A stretch of DNA of 64,000 bases from Acidobacteria bacterium Ga0077522 (lineage in GTDB: Bacteria > Acidobacteriota > Vicinamibacteria > Vicinamibacterales > Vicinamibacteraceae), in NCBI GenBank assembly GCA_001464065.1, contig LNDN01000065.1, positions 1 to 64,000 on the forward strand, written 5' to 3'. The number at the start of each line of letters is the position of its first letter. Within the stretch, counting starts at the first letter, position 1. Under the pieces are notes generated by a model. The model was not told where the DNA came from, ran no database searches, and saw only the letters and a list, made by a program, of their open reading frames with translations. A program made the translations under genes and the position numbers. This document shows, one piece after another, positions 18,311-28,638 of this stretch.

Positions 18311-19027
18311 CTATCGCTTGACGCTGATGGACACGCCTTCGCCACTCGGGGCCACGACGGCGGTCAGGAGGTCGGCGCGGGTGTTCACCGTGGTCAGGAA
18401 GTCCTGCATGTCCGCCCCCTTGTTGATGACGTTGTGGGCGAGGATCAGCCCGCCGCGCCTGACGCGGGGGAAGGTCATGTCGAAGTACTTCTGGTAGTCG
18501 GGCTTCCAGGCGTCGATGAAGACGAAGTCGAAGTCCCCGGGTTCGGCGGGCACGGCCTTGAAGGCATCGCCGGCCACGACCGTGACGACATCGCCGAGCC
18601 CGGCGGCGGCGATGTTGGCCTTCAGTTCCTCGGCCCGGACCGGGTCGTACTCGATGGTCGTCAACCTGCCACCGGTTTCACGCAGCCCGAGGCCGAGCCA
18701 GATGGCGGAATAGCCACTCGCACCGCCGATTTCGATGGCCTTCTGCGTCCGGTTCATCACGACGAGCAGGCGCAGGAAGCGGCCGTCCTCTTCCGAGATG
18801 GCCAGCTGCCCTGTGTCGGCCTCGCGAATCTTCGTCAGCAACTGCTGCAACGCCGGCGTCAGCGCCGGCAACGCCGCGAGTTCGTCCGCGGTCCGGATGG
18901 CCGTCGTGGCAGGGGCGGCGGGTGCGGCGGCCGGGGCCGCGGGCCCCGAGGGCGTGCCACAGCCGAGAGAGACGAGCGCACTGCAGGTGAGGGCAGCAGG
19001 GAGGAGGCGGAAGCGCAAGGCGTTCAT
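18311..19027 (-). CDS. O-methyltransferase with lipoprotein signal peptide
   Basis: 238 residues. The C-terminal ~180 residues are a class I SAM-dependent O-methyltransferase of the CCoAOMT/COMT type: KAIEIGGASGYSAIWLGLGL (SAM loop), TTIEYDP, FDFVFIDAWKPDY (metal-binding acidic residues) and GLILAHNVI. Unusually, the N-terminus looks like a lipoprotein signal (LLPAALTCSALVSLGC, then an Ala/Pro-rich linker), implying export. SAM is a cytoplasmic cofactor, so either the signal is not used or the enzyme has a changed role. It is the first gene of a pair with arginase. Confidence 0.8.
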   Translation of the reverse strand: MNALRFRLLPAALTCSALVSLGCGTPSGPAAPAAAPAAPATTAIRTADELAALPALTPALQQLLTKIREADTGQLAISEEDGRFLRLLVVMNRTQKAIEIGGASGYSAIWLGLGLRETGGRLTTIEYDPVRAEELKANIAAAGLGDVVTVVAGDAFKAVPAEPGDFDFVFIDAWKPDYQKYFDMTFPRVRRGGLILAHNVINKGADMQDFLTTVNTRADLLTAVVAPSGEGVSISVKR

Positions 19028-19053
19028 GCGCCGTGAATTCTACCCCTCGTGCG

Positions 19054-20439
19054 TCACGCGGTGTGCCAGCGCCGCAGCAGGCCCTGCATCGCCCCGCGGG
19101 CGTCGCTGATCACGTCGGGGATGCCGACGGCCCGGAAGCCGCTGCCGCAGACGGCCACGGGCGGCAGCGCCGCCATTGCGGTTTCGATCTGCGCCACGCG
19201 GTCGGCATGGCCCACCTCGTGTTGGGGGCTCATGCCCGTCCAGCGCACCACCCGTGTCAGTACCGGGTCGCCACTGATGCCGAAGCGGCGGGTCCAGCTG
19301 GCGTGCGCGAGGGCGACCAGGTCCTCGTCGGTCCGGGCAAGCACGGCCTCGTCGAACGCGCCGCCGAAGAACCCGCGCAGGAGCGTGGTCCCGCCCGGCG
19401 CGCGGCCGTTCCACTTGCTGCTCAGCCAGCTGGTGGCGAGCAATGGCTCCCGCCCGGGTTCGGGCGTCGAGACGTAGCCGCTGCCCCGCATCGGCCGCGC
19501 AATCTGCTGGTCGCGATACGCCGCCAGTACGCCAGCGCTGGAGACATAGCGGATCCCCGCCGCCAGGTCGGCGGCCACCGGCAGCACGGGGCGCAGCCAC
19601 CCGGCCACGACCGGCGCCGGCGCGGCGAGCAGGAGCAGGTCGGCCACGAGCGTGTGTCCGGCACGGGTGCGGACCTGCCAGCCGGCGCCATCGGCGGCCA
19701 GCGCGTCGGCGCCATCGCCGAGGTGCAGGGTGCCGGCCGGGAGGGCGGCCGCGAGCGCGTCGACCAGCGTGGCCATCCCCCGCGGGAAGCTCCGGAAGGC
19801 GCCGCCGGCCACGGCGCGCGCGGCCTGTCGCCGCAGGGCGAGCAGCACGCTGCCGCCCCGGCGTTCGACGGCCACCAGCTGCGGCAGGACCGCGGCCGCC
19901 GACAGCCGGTTCAGGTCACCCGCGTGGATCCCGCCCAGCAGGGGCTGGGCGATGCGGTCTGCGGCCTCGGCGCCGAAGCGCCGCCGGAAGAAGGCGCCGG
20001 CGCTCTCGTCGCCGCCTGACCGCCGGCGAGGGATGAGCGGCTCGAGCGCCACGCGGACCTTGCCGGCGGGTGACAGGAGGGTCGAGGCGAGGAACGGTCC
20101 GGGCCTCGTGGCGATGCCGAAGGCCCCGCCCTCCGGCAGGGCATGCAAGGTGTCCTGCCGCAGGACCCATGCGCCGCGTGGAGGCTTCATGCCGATCAGG
20201 TCGCCGTCGATGCCGAGTTCACGGCACAACCCGATCGCGCCGGGTTTGCTGATCAGGAAGGAGTCGGGGCCGGCATCCAGCACGTACGGGTCGAGGATGT
20301 CGGTGCGGATGACGCCGCCCGCCCGGTCCTGGGCCTCGACGACGGTCACCGGCAGGCCGTGCCGGTGGCACTCCCACGCGGCGGCCAGGCCGGCGATGCC
20401 GCCGCCCAGCACGAGCACGCGCGGGGCGGTCGTGCTCAT
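19054..20439 (-). CDS. hemG: Protoporphyrinogen/coproporphyrinogen oxidase (HemY/HemG type)
   Basis: An FAD-dependent oxidase of late haem synthesis, 461 residues. The N-terminal Rossmann motif is GGGIAGLAAAWECHRHGLPVTVVEA, followed by GAGGVIRT-like DRAGGVIRTD. The C-terminal FAD contact is CGSGFRAVGIPDVISDARGA. The ATG at 20439 overlaps the hemE stop (ATGA), and the two act in the same pathway. Whether it oxidises protoporphyrinogen IX or coproporphyrinogen III cannot be told without comparison; no hemH lies in the window to help decide. Confidence 0.85.
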   Translation of the reverse strand: MSTTAPRVLVLGGGIAGLAAAWECHRHGLPVTVVEAQDRAGGVIRTDILDPYVLDAGPDSFLISKPGAIGLCRELGIDGDLIGMKPPRGAWVLRQDTLHALPEGGAFGIATRPGPFLASTLLSPAGKVRVALEPLIPRRRSGGDESAGAFFRRRFGAEAADRIAQPLLGGIHAGDLNRLSAAAVLPQLVAVERRGGSVLLALRRQAARAVAGGAFRSFPRGMATLVDALAAALPAGTLHLGDGADALAADGAGWQVRTRAGHTLVADLLLLAAPAPVVAGWLRPVLPVAADLAAGIRYVSSAGVLAAYRDQQIARPMRGSGYVSTPEPGREPLLATSWLSSKWNGRAPGGTTLLRGFFGGAFDEAVLARTDEDLVALAHASWTRRFGISGDPVLTRVVRWTGMSPQHEVGHADRVAQIETAMAALPPVAVCGSGFRAVGIPDVISDARGAMQGLLRRWHTA

Positions 20440-21482
20440 CGCTGACGCGTGGCGGTGAGGGCGTGTACCAATCGAGCGACGCGCTGGACGACGTCGGGTG
20501 ACGTCATGGGCAGGACGCCATGGCCCAGATTGAAGATGTGCCCCGGCCGGCCGCCGGCGCGCGACACGATGTCCTCGACGGCGGTGCGGATGCGCGACCA
20601 CGGTCCGAGGAGCAACGTGGGGTCGAGATTGCCCTGGATCCCGCGTTCGGGACCGATGAGCTGCCAGGCGCGATCGAGGGGCGTGCGCCAGTCGGCCCCG
20701 ACGACCGCGCTACCGGCCGTGGCCATGTCCTCGAGGAGCATCGCGGTGCCGACGCCGAAGTGGATCGAGGGCACGTCGAGGTCGGCGATCGCCTCGAAGA
20801 CGCGCCGCGTGTGGGGCAGGGCGAATTCCCGGTAGTCGGCGGGGCCCAGCTGGCCGACCCAGGAGTCGAAGACCTGCACGGCGTCCACGCCAGCCGCCAC
20901 CTGCGCGCGCAGATAGGCGCCGGCCATGTCGGCGAGGCGTCCGCAGAGGGTGTGCCAGGCCTCGGGCTCGGTGTACATCATGGCCTTGGTGCGGGCGAAG
21001 TCCTTGGAGGGGCCGCCTTCGATGCAGTAGGAGGCGAGGGTGAAGGGGGCGCCCACGAAGCCGATCAGGGGGACGTCGAGCCGCGGCTTCAGCTGCCGAA
21101 TCGTGTCCAGGACATAGCCGAGGGCGAAGGCCGGGTCGATGGGGTGGAGGCGGTCGATGTCCGCGGCCGAGCGGATGGGGTCGTCGAACTGGGGGCCCTC
21201 GCCCTTCACGAAGTCGAAGGTGAGCCCCATGGGCTCGAGCGGGAGGAGCAGGTCGGAGAAGAGAATGGCGGCATCGATCTCCATCGCCTCGACCGGCTGG
21301 AGGGTCACCTGGGCCGCCAGATCAGGGGTCTTGCAGAGTTCCAACATGCCGTATTGCTGGCGCAAAGCCCGGTATTCGGGCATGTATCGTCCCGCCTGGC
21401 GCATGAACCAGACGGGGGTGGCGTCGACGGGCTGGCGCCGGCAGGCGCGAAGGAATCGGTCGTTCACGGTAGAGAAGGGCAC
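20436..21482 (-). CDS. hemE: Uroporphyrinogen decarboxylase
   Basis: Decarboxylates the four acetate groups of uroporphyrinogen III to give coproporphyrinogen III. 348 residues, normal length. Signature motifs: PVWFMRQAGRYMPEYR at about 23-38, the substrate-contacting AILFSDLLLPLEPMGL, and GFVGAPFTLASYCIEGG. The start is a GTG at 21482; a second GTG five codons in (VNDRFLRA) is equally possible, because many family members begin NDRFL. It forms an overlapping pair with the downstream oxidase gene, and is divergent from the nuclease-like gene. Confidence 0.93.
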   Translation of the reverse strand: MPFSTVNDRFLRACRRQPVDATPVWFMRQAGRYMPEYRALRQQYGMLELCKTPDLAAQVTLQPVEAMEIDAAILFSDLLLPLEPMGLTFDFVKGEGPQFDDPIRSAADIDRLHPIDPAFALGYVLDTIRQLKPRLDVPLIGFVGAPFTLASYCIEGGPSKDFARTKAMMYTEPEAWHTLCGRLADMAGAYLRAQVAAGVDAVQVFDSWVGQLGPADYREFALPHTRRVFEAIADLDVPSIHFGVGTAMLLEDMATAGSAVVGADWRTPLDRAWQLIGPERGIQGNLDPTLLLGPWSRIRTAVEDIVSRAGGRPGHIFNLGHGVLPMTSPDVVQRVARLVHALTATRQR

Positions 21483-21655
21483 CTAAGTGGCTTGAAAACA
21501 GGGCGTTAGGGTTTCCGGACGGCCTGTGGCAGAATAAGGCCCGCCGCGCGAGACGCGCTGGCAAGTGGTTACGCATCCATGCTAGCATTGCGCGTTTGCC
21601 GTCGCGTGGCAGGCGCGGGGCAGGCCGGCGCTCGTCGAGGGGCCGCGGAGGCTGT

Positions 21656-23296
21656 GTGGCGATTCTCATCCGTCCGGTACGCGAACAATTCGAGCACGAC
21701 CGGGTCATCCGGGCGTTGGAACTCGCGCTAGGCGAGCGATTCGCCGTCGAGGTCAACGTCGGGGATGAACGGAAGGTGCCCATCAAGACCGGCACCGGCC
21801 AGGCCTATCCCGATCTCATCCTTTCGACCCTGGACCCGGCGCGCAAACCGGTGGCCATCGTCGAGGTCGAGACCGGTGAGTCGGTCAACAATCTCGAAGC
21901 GATGTACCAGTGGGTCCTGTTTGCCAAGGCCCGCGCGCAGTTCCGACTCTACGTGCCGGTGGCGGGCGTGGACGCCGCTCGGCGTCTTTGCACCCAGCAC
22001 TCCATCGCCGCGGCCGAAATTTGGTCGTATGCCTCCCTCGGCGGCGACCAGATTCGCCTGGAGCGAGTCTTTCGGGACCCCGCCCTCCCCAACGACACCA
22101 GTACCCCCTCGGCCGAACCGCTGGTCGACATCGTGTCGATTCGGACGAGGCGGGCCAGTGACATCGAGGCGGCCGTCGAGTCGGCCATCCAGAACCCGCG
22201 TCGCGACGACAGTCCGGTCGACAGCCGCCGGGCGATTGCCGAGGCCGCCGCGGCCGCCGCTGCCGAACCGCTGCGCCTGCCGCCGCTGAAGCCGAAGGCG
22301 GGCAAGGCCAAGGCGACCAAGACCGCCGCCAGGGTGGCGCCGCTCCGGCCGACCACCCCGGTGCCGTTCGTGCCCAACGCCACCGCCACCGCCGCAGCGG
22401 TCGCGGCCGTCAAGGCGGCAGCTGCGGCCAAGGCTGCCGCGGCCCGACCCGTGACCGTCGACGTGGCCCCTCCGCCGGTCGTCGTGCCGGAGCCGGTCGC
22501 GCCGGTGGCGACGCCCGCGCCGGCACCGACGCCCAAAGCCGACACCGCCAGCCCGCCCGCGGCCCGCCCGGCCCCGGCCGCCAAGTCCGCGGGGGCCAAG
22601 GTCGAGCGCAAGACTCAAGGGGCCGTCGCGCCGCCGCCAGCGAAGACGGCCGCACCCGCGAAGGCCGCCGTCCCGCCCGCCAAGGCCGCCAAGCCGGTCG
22701 TGGCCCCCAAGGCCGCGCCCGCCCCGAAGCCGGTCACCGCCAAGGCGCCCGCAGCCAAGGCGAGCTCTGGCGCCAGGGCCGTCTCGTCGAAGCCGGCCCC
22801 AGCGAAGCCTGCCCGGGGCGTCGCGGCCAAGCCCGCGACCACCAAGGGCGGCGCCGCCAAGGCGGCCCCAGGCAAGACGGCCCCACGGGCGACCAAGGCG
22901 CCCGCGCCTCGTGCCGTCGCGTCGGCGCGCCAGGCCAGTCCTGCGCGCGGAGGCGCCAAGAGCAAGCCCGCCACGCCGGCGGCCAGGCCCGCGGCGAAGG
23001 CGACACCGGCACGTCCGGCCGGGAAGGCGGCCAAGTCGGCGCCCCCGGCGCGCCCGGCCCGCTCGGCTGCCAAGGCCGCGCCGCGCACGGCGTCCAAGAA
23101 CGGTCCGACCCGCAGCGCCACCGCCGCCCGCGCGGCCAAGGCGCCTGTCCGCGCTGCCAAGGCGACGCGTACTGCGGCGGTGGCCAAGGGCGCGCGTCCA
23201 TCGACCAGTCGCGCGACGGCCGGCCGGACGCCGGCGAAGGCGTCGGCCCATCGTGCGACCGCCCGTCCCTCGGCCGCCAAGCCGAAGCGGAAGTAG
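21656..23296 (+). CDS. Nuclease-like N-terminal domain fused to a histone H1-like Lys/Ala/Pro tail
   Basis: 546 residues from a GTG with GGAG 6 nt upstream. Residues about 1-150 form an alpha/beta domain whose order YPDLILSTLD ... VAIVEVETGES ... EAMYQWVLF recalls the PD-(D/E)xK fold: a D after a strand, then ExE and a helix with a Gln. This assignment is inference; the canonical lysine is replaced by threonine or is absent. From about residue 200 the protein is almost entirely Ala, Lys, Pro, Arg and Ser in AAKPA-like units, the composition of histone H1-like DNA-binding tails. It begins a possible three-gene operon. It could act on DNA; no function is established. Confidence 0.55.
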   Translation: MAILIRPVREQFEHDRVIRALELALGERFAVEVNVGDERKVPIKTGTGQAYPDLILSTLDPARKPVAIVEVETGESVNNLEAMYQWVLFAKARAQFRLYVPVAGVDAARRLCTQHSIAAAEIWSYASLGGDQIRLERVFRDPALPNDTSTPSAEPLVDIVSIRTRRASDIEAAVESAIQNPRRDDSPVDSRRAIAEAAAAAAAEPLRLPPLKPKAGKAKATKTAARVAPLRPTTPVPFVPNATATAAAVAAVKAAAAAKAAAARPVTVDVAPPPVVVPEPVAPVATPAPAPTPKADTASPPAARPAPAAKSAGAKVERKTQGAVAPPPAKTAAPAKAAVPPAKAAKPVVAPKAAPAPKPVTAKAPAAKASSGARAVSSKPAPAKPARGVAAKPATTKGGAAKAAPGKTAPRATKAPAPRAVASARQASPARGGAKSKPATPAARPAAKATPARPAGKAAKSAPPARPARSAAKAAPRTASKNGPTRSATAARAAKAPVRAAKATRTAAVAKGARPSTSRATAGRTPAKASAHRATARPSAAKPKRK

Positions 23297-23311
23297 GGAC
23301 GAGGAGCGCCG

Positions 23312-23779
23312 GTGCCGCTGATCCGCCTGGCCCGGGACAAGCGCGGGCTCGACACCCTCTATCTCCTGCACCACCGACCGGACGGGCGCGGCGAGCCGCG
23401 CCTGCGCGTCATCTACTTCTGCGCCGCCGCGCAAGGCCTCGACTTCGGCCGACAGGCGCTGGATCCGCAGACGCAACGCGCGCTCGAGCAACGCTATCCG
23501 GACGTCGCCTTCGACTGGCAGGCCCTGCTCAAGGAGATCGAGCAGCGACGCCTCCCGCCGCAGGTCGAACCGCAGGCGCGCCGGTCGCGGCCGGCCACCA
23601 AGACCGAGCGACGGCCTCCGCCGTCTGAAGCACCGGCAGAGAAGACCGCCGGAGCCAGCAAACGGAAGCGGCGACGTGGGGGAAGCGGGCAGTCCAGCCC
23701 GTCCGCTCGCGCGAACTCCGGCACGGCAGATTCCGCATCGGTGTCGCCTCCGGTCGCGGTGCCTCCTATAATCGAATGA
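23312..23779 (+). CDS. Hypothetical protein with basic C-terminal tail
   Basis: 155 residues from a GTG preceded by GAGGAG. The N-terminal ~80 residues are compact (LARDKRGLDTLYLLHHR, PRLRVIYFCAAAQGLDFG, YPDVAFDWQALLKEIEQRR) and resemble small hypothetical proteins of Acidobacteria with an ARDKRGLDTLYLLHH opening. The C-terminal half is disordered and rich in Lys/Arg/Ser (SKRKRRRGG). It starts 15 nt after the H1-tailed gene and its stop overlaps the next start (ATGA). No family function is known to me. Confidence 0.6.
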   Translation: MPLIRLARDKRGLDTLYLLHHRPDGRGEPRLRVIYFCAAAQGLDFGRQALDPQTQRALEQRYPDVAFDWQALLKEIEQRRLPPQVEPQARRSRPATKTERRPPPSEAPAEKTAGASKRKRRRGGSGQSSPSARANSGTADSASVSPPVAVPPIIE

Positions 23780-25050
23780 TGCCTGTACGTCTGAGCCGAC
23801 TCGGATTGCGCGCCGCAGCGGTCCTGCTCGGCGTGGCCACACTCCCCGCGCAGCAGCAACCGGCCCCGCCGGCGCCCGCTGGTCCGCAGGACCCGTCCCG
23901 TCCCGACTTCGCGGTGACGACCAGCCTGGTCAGCACCGACGTGATCCCGCGCGATGGCGCCGGGCAGTTCCTCGCCGACCTCAAGAAGGAAGACTTCATC
24001 GTCAACGAGGACGGCGTCGAGCAGATGGTCGCCTCGCTCACGCTGGTGCACGGCGGGCGCTACTTCAACCTCGCCGCGCCGCCGCCGGCGCCGGTCGAGG
24101 AGGGGATGGTGCTGCCGCCGCCCCGTCCGGTCAACGACGCCGCCGGGCGCATCTTCCTGCTGTTCGTCGACGACCTGCACCTCGACTTCCGCAACACGCC
24201 GCGCATCCGCGACCTGTTCAAGAAGATCTCGACCGAGCTGATTCACGACGGCGACATGTTCGGCATCGTCTCCACCGGGCCGTCGTCCATCTCGGTGGAC
24301 CTCACGTACGACCGCAAGCGGCTCGACGAGTCGATCAAGAAGATCAGCGGCAGCGGCCTCAAGCCCAAGGACATCCTGGAGCAGCCCAACGGGCAGCAGG
24401 GCAACCAGGAACTGCGCTATCGCGCGCACGTCGCCTTCAGTACCGCGTTCGACCTGATGCGCGAACTGGAGAAGGTGCAGAACCGCCGCAAGGCGCTGAT
24501 CTACGTCACCAACGGGTACGACTTCGACCCGTTCCCGCAGGGGCGCCTGCAGCGCGACGCGCTGTACGGCTACAACCAGACGGGGATGGACCCTCGTGAC
24601 CCCGCGGCCGTCACCAATCGCCAGGGGCAGCAGTTCGCCGACGCCGACCTGGCGCGCGAACTGGCGGACCTGACCCGCGCGGCCAATCGCGCCAACGCCA
24701 CCATCTACACCATCGACCCGCGCGGCCTCGTCGGCGGCGCCGAGATGGACGACGAGGTGGACATGGTCGAGTGGAACAACCACGTGCGCAAGACGCAGGA
24801 CAGCATGCGCGTCCTGGCCGAGGAGACCGGCGGGACGGCGGTCATCAACCAGAACGACTTCGCGAAGGCGCTCAAGAAGATCGACGCCGAGACCAGCGAC
24901 TACTACGTGCTCGGCTACTACTCGAGCAACCCCGATCCGACGCGCAAGCGGCGGCAGATCGAGGTCAAGGTGAAGAAGCCCGGGGTGCAGGTGTGGGCGC
25001 GCAAGGGCTACGCGCTCAAGACCCCGAAGGACGACGAGAAGTCGAAGTAG
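23776..25050 (+). CDS. VWFA-related Acidobacterial domain protein, secreted
   Basis: 424 residues with an N-terminal signal peptide (LRAAAVLLGVATLPAQ) and a Pro/Ala linker. The body shows the VWFA-related domain found in many copies in Acidobacteria: VSTDVIPRDGAGQFLADLKKEDF, FLLFVDDLHLDFRNTPRIRD, KALIYVTNGYDFDPF and the closing DYYVLGYYSSNPD ... VKVKKPGVQVWARKGY. The canonical MIDAS DxSxS is not obvious. The start overlaps the previous stop, so it belongs to the same operon. Its extracytoplasmic ligand is unknown. Confidence 0.85.
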   Translation: MMPVRLSRLGLRAAAVLLGVATLPAQQQPAPPAPAGPQDPSRPDFAVTTSLVSTDVIPRDGAGQFLADLKKEDFIVNEDGVEQMVASLTLVHGGRYFNLAAPPPAPVEEGMVLPPPRPVNDAAGRIFLLFVDDLHLDFRNTPRIRDLFKKISTELIHDGDMFGIVSTGPSSISVDLTYDRKRLDESIKKISGSGLKPKDILEQPNGQQGNQELRYRAHVAFSTAFDLMRELEKVQNRRKALIYVTNGYDFDPFPQGRLQRDALYGYNQTGMDPRDPAAVTNRQGQQFADADLARELADLTRAANRANATIYTIDPRGLVGGAEMDDEVDMVEWNNHVRKTQDSMRVLAEETGGTAVINQNDFAKALKKIDAETSDYYVLGYYSSNPDPTRKRRQIEVKVKKPGVQVWARKGYALKTPKDDEKSK

Positions 25051-25053
25051 GGA

Positions 25054-25076
25054 GGGACCGCTCGCGGAGCGGTCCC
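25054..25076. terminator. Perfect 10-bp hairpin between convergent genes
   Basis: GGGACCGCTC and its complement flank a GCG loop, 4 nt after the VWFA gene and 18 nt beyond the lysC stop on the other strand. It has no T-run but is symmetrical, so it may end transcription from both sides. It could also be a REP-like element, since its CTC-N3-GAG core resembles the elements at 51416, 59818 and 62980. Confidence 0.5.
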
Positions 25077-25093
25077 CGGGATGGTCTGCCGCT

Positions 25094-26436
<1,343 letters not shown>

Positions 26437-26440
<4 letters not shown>

Positions 26441-27693
26441 GCGCGATCCCCTGCGACGCCGGCGAGCGTGCCCGCGAGGTAGGCATCGACGTCGTCCAGC
26501 GAACGCGTGATGGGAATGGCCTTCGCCACGCGCGTGGTCATGATGTCGGCGGTCTTGTAGCCATTGCCGGTGACGCACACGACGATGGATTCGTCGCGCG
26601 GGATGCGTCCCTGGGCGATGAGCTTGCGGGTCACGGCGATGGTGGTGCCGCCGGCCGGTTCCGTGAAGATGCCTTCGGTGTCGGCCAGCAGGTTGATGCC
26701 GTCGAGGATCTCGGCGTCCGCCACCATCTCTCCCCAGCCGCCTGACTCGCGCAGCACCTCGAGCACCTGGAAGCCGTCGGCCGGGTTGCCGATGGCGATC
26801 GACTTGGCGATCGTCTGGGGCTTGACCGGGTCGGGGTAGTCGAGGCCCTGATGCAGGGCGCGGACGACCGGCGCCGAGCCTTCGGCCTGCGCCCCGTACA
26901 TGCGGGGCAGGTCACCGTCCGCGAGGCCCAGCTGCTTCAGTTCGCGGAAGCCGCGGAAGATGCGGGGCAGCAGGGTGCCGCCGGCCACCGGCGAGACCAC
27001 GTGCTTCGGGAACTGCCAGCCGAGCTGCTCGACGATCTCGAACCCCATCGTCTTGGCGCCTTCTGCGTAGTAGCTGCGCAGGTTGATGTTGGCAAAGCCC
27101 CAGCCGTGCTTGTCGGCCACCTGTGAGCACAGGCGGTTGACGTCGTCGTAGTTGCCGCGCACGGCAAGCAGCGTCGGGTGGTAGATGGCCGAGCCGAGCA
27201 CCTTGTAGGGCTCGAGGTCGTCGGGAATGAAGACGAAGCAGCGCAGCCCGAGGCGAGCGGCGTGGGCGGCGACGCTGTTGCCGAGATTGCCGGTCGAGGC
27301 GCAGGCAAAGGTCGTGAAGCCGAGCTCCACGGCGCGGGTCGCCGCCACCGACACCACGCGGTCCTTGTAGGAGAGCGTCGGGTGGTTGACACCATCGTCC
27401 TTGATATACAGCTCGCGGACGCCGAGCCGCTCGGCCAGCCGCGGCGCCGGCACCAGGGGCGTGAAGCCGGAGCCGAACCCGGTCAGGGGCTCGCCGGTGA
27501 TCGGCAGGAGTTCGCGATAGCGCCAGATGTTGCGCGGGCGCGAGGCGATGTTCTCGCGCGTGAAGGTGGTGGCGGCCTTCTCGTAGTCGTACACCGGCTC
27601 GAGAGGGCCGAAGCACTGGTCACAGACGTAGGTGGCTTCCGCGGGGAACGCGGTGTGGCACACGTGACATTGCAGACCGAGCAGTGTGGACAC
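26437..27693 (-). CDS. thrC: Threonine synthase
   Basis: Converts O-phosphohomoserine to threonine with PLP. 418 residues from a GTG at 27693, chosen because AAGGA lies 9 nt before it; a TTG at 27702 has the site too close. The N-terminus has a four-cysteine zinc-ribbon-like pattern (CHVC, CDQC). The PLP lysine is in LSYKDRVV, the phosphate loop in STGNLGNSVAA. The C-terminal part includes FTEPAGGTTIAVTRKLI. Translationally coupled to lysC downstream and 12 nt after thrB. Confidence 0.92.
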
Positions 27694-27705
27694 GTTTGGC
27701 AATCC

Positions 27706-28638
27706 TTACCCGTGGGACACGGCCAGGGGACTCGCCGTGACCGGTTGGTGCACGTCGAGCACCCTGATGACGACGTCGGGGTCGATCGTCGCGTAGAGGC
27801 CGCGCAGGGCGGCGACGACGGGACCGGGGTCGCCCGACACGCAGACGGCGACCGAGGGCCCGGCACCCGACAGAAAGGCACCCAGCATGCCCGGAGCCTC
27901 GAGCGCGAGGACCTCGGCAAGGCCGGGCACGAGTGGCAGGCGATAGGGCTGGTGCAGCCGATCGGCGAAGGCTTCGCGCAGCAGGTCGAAACGCCCCTGG
28001 GCAAGCGCCTGCAGCAGGAGCGCGGTCCGCTGCACGTTGTGGATGGCGTCGTGCCGCGACACCTGGGCCGGCAGCACGGCGCGCGCGGTCCTGGTCGGCA
28101 GAGCCAGGCCGGGCGTGGCGACCACGAGCCGGACGCCGTCGGGCCAGGGCGCCGCGACCACGCAGACGTGCCCGCGCGCGTCGACGCAGCCGGCGACGAG
28201 GCCGCCGAGCGTGGCGGCCGTCACGTTGTCGGGATGTCCTTCGATGGCCGTGAGGACGTCGATGATCAGCGCGTCCGTCACGCCGTCGACGACGAAGGCC
28301 GCGAGGCGGCCCCCGGCGACGAGCGCGGCGGCGCTGCTGCCGAGCCCGGCGCAGGGAGGAATGTCGCAGGTCACCGTGACGTCGAGCGAGCGGCCCTCGC
28401 CGGCCGCGGTCCCGAGGGCCTGCGTCACGGCGCGGAATCCCGTGACGATGAGGTTGTCCCCCGGCGGGACGGTCCCGGCGAACCGGCAGCGCAGATCGCC
28501 GAGTCCGTCGTCGACGATGCTCGTGACGTCGGCGCGCAGGTACAGACCGAGCGCGAGGCCGAGTGCATCGAAGCCCGGGCCCAGATTCGACGTCGAGGCC
28601 GGGACGACGACGCTGCCGAGGGGACGCGCGACGCTCAT
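27706..28638 (-). CDS. thrB: Homoserine kinase
   Basis: A GHMP-family kinase that phosphorylates homoserine. 310 residues, normal for the family. The ATP-binding motif is IPPCAGLGSSAAALVAGG (about 103-120); the substrate motif VPASTSNLGPGFDALGLAL is near the N-terminus, and the C-terminal GAFLSGAGPSVAVCV is the third GHMP motif. The ATG overlaps the hom stop (ATGA). Confidence 0.93.
   Translation of the reverse strand: MSVARPLGSVVVPASTSNLGPGFDALGLALGLYLRADVTSIVDDGLGDLRCRFAGTVPPGDNLIVTGFRAVTQALGTAAGEGRSLDVTVTCDIPPCAGLGSSAAALVAGGRLAAFVVDGVTDALIIDVLTAIEGHPDNVTAATLGGLVAGCVDARGHVCVVAAPWPDGVRLVVATPGLALPTRTARAVLPAQVSRHDAIHNVQRTALLLQALAQGRFDLLREAFADRLHQPYRLPLVPGLAEVLALEAPGMLGAFLSGAGPSVAVCVSGDPGPVVAALRGLYATIDPDVVIRVLDVHQPVTASPLAVSHG

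Noticed and set aside
21728-23842. Gly/Arg-rich minus-strand frame opposite the H1-tailed gene
   Set aside because: It mirrors the Ala/Lys/Pro repeats of the plus-strand gene; no start site or conserved feature.
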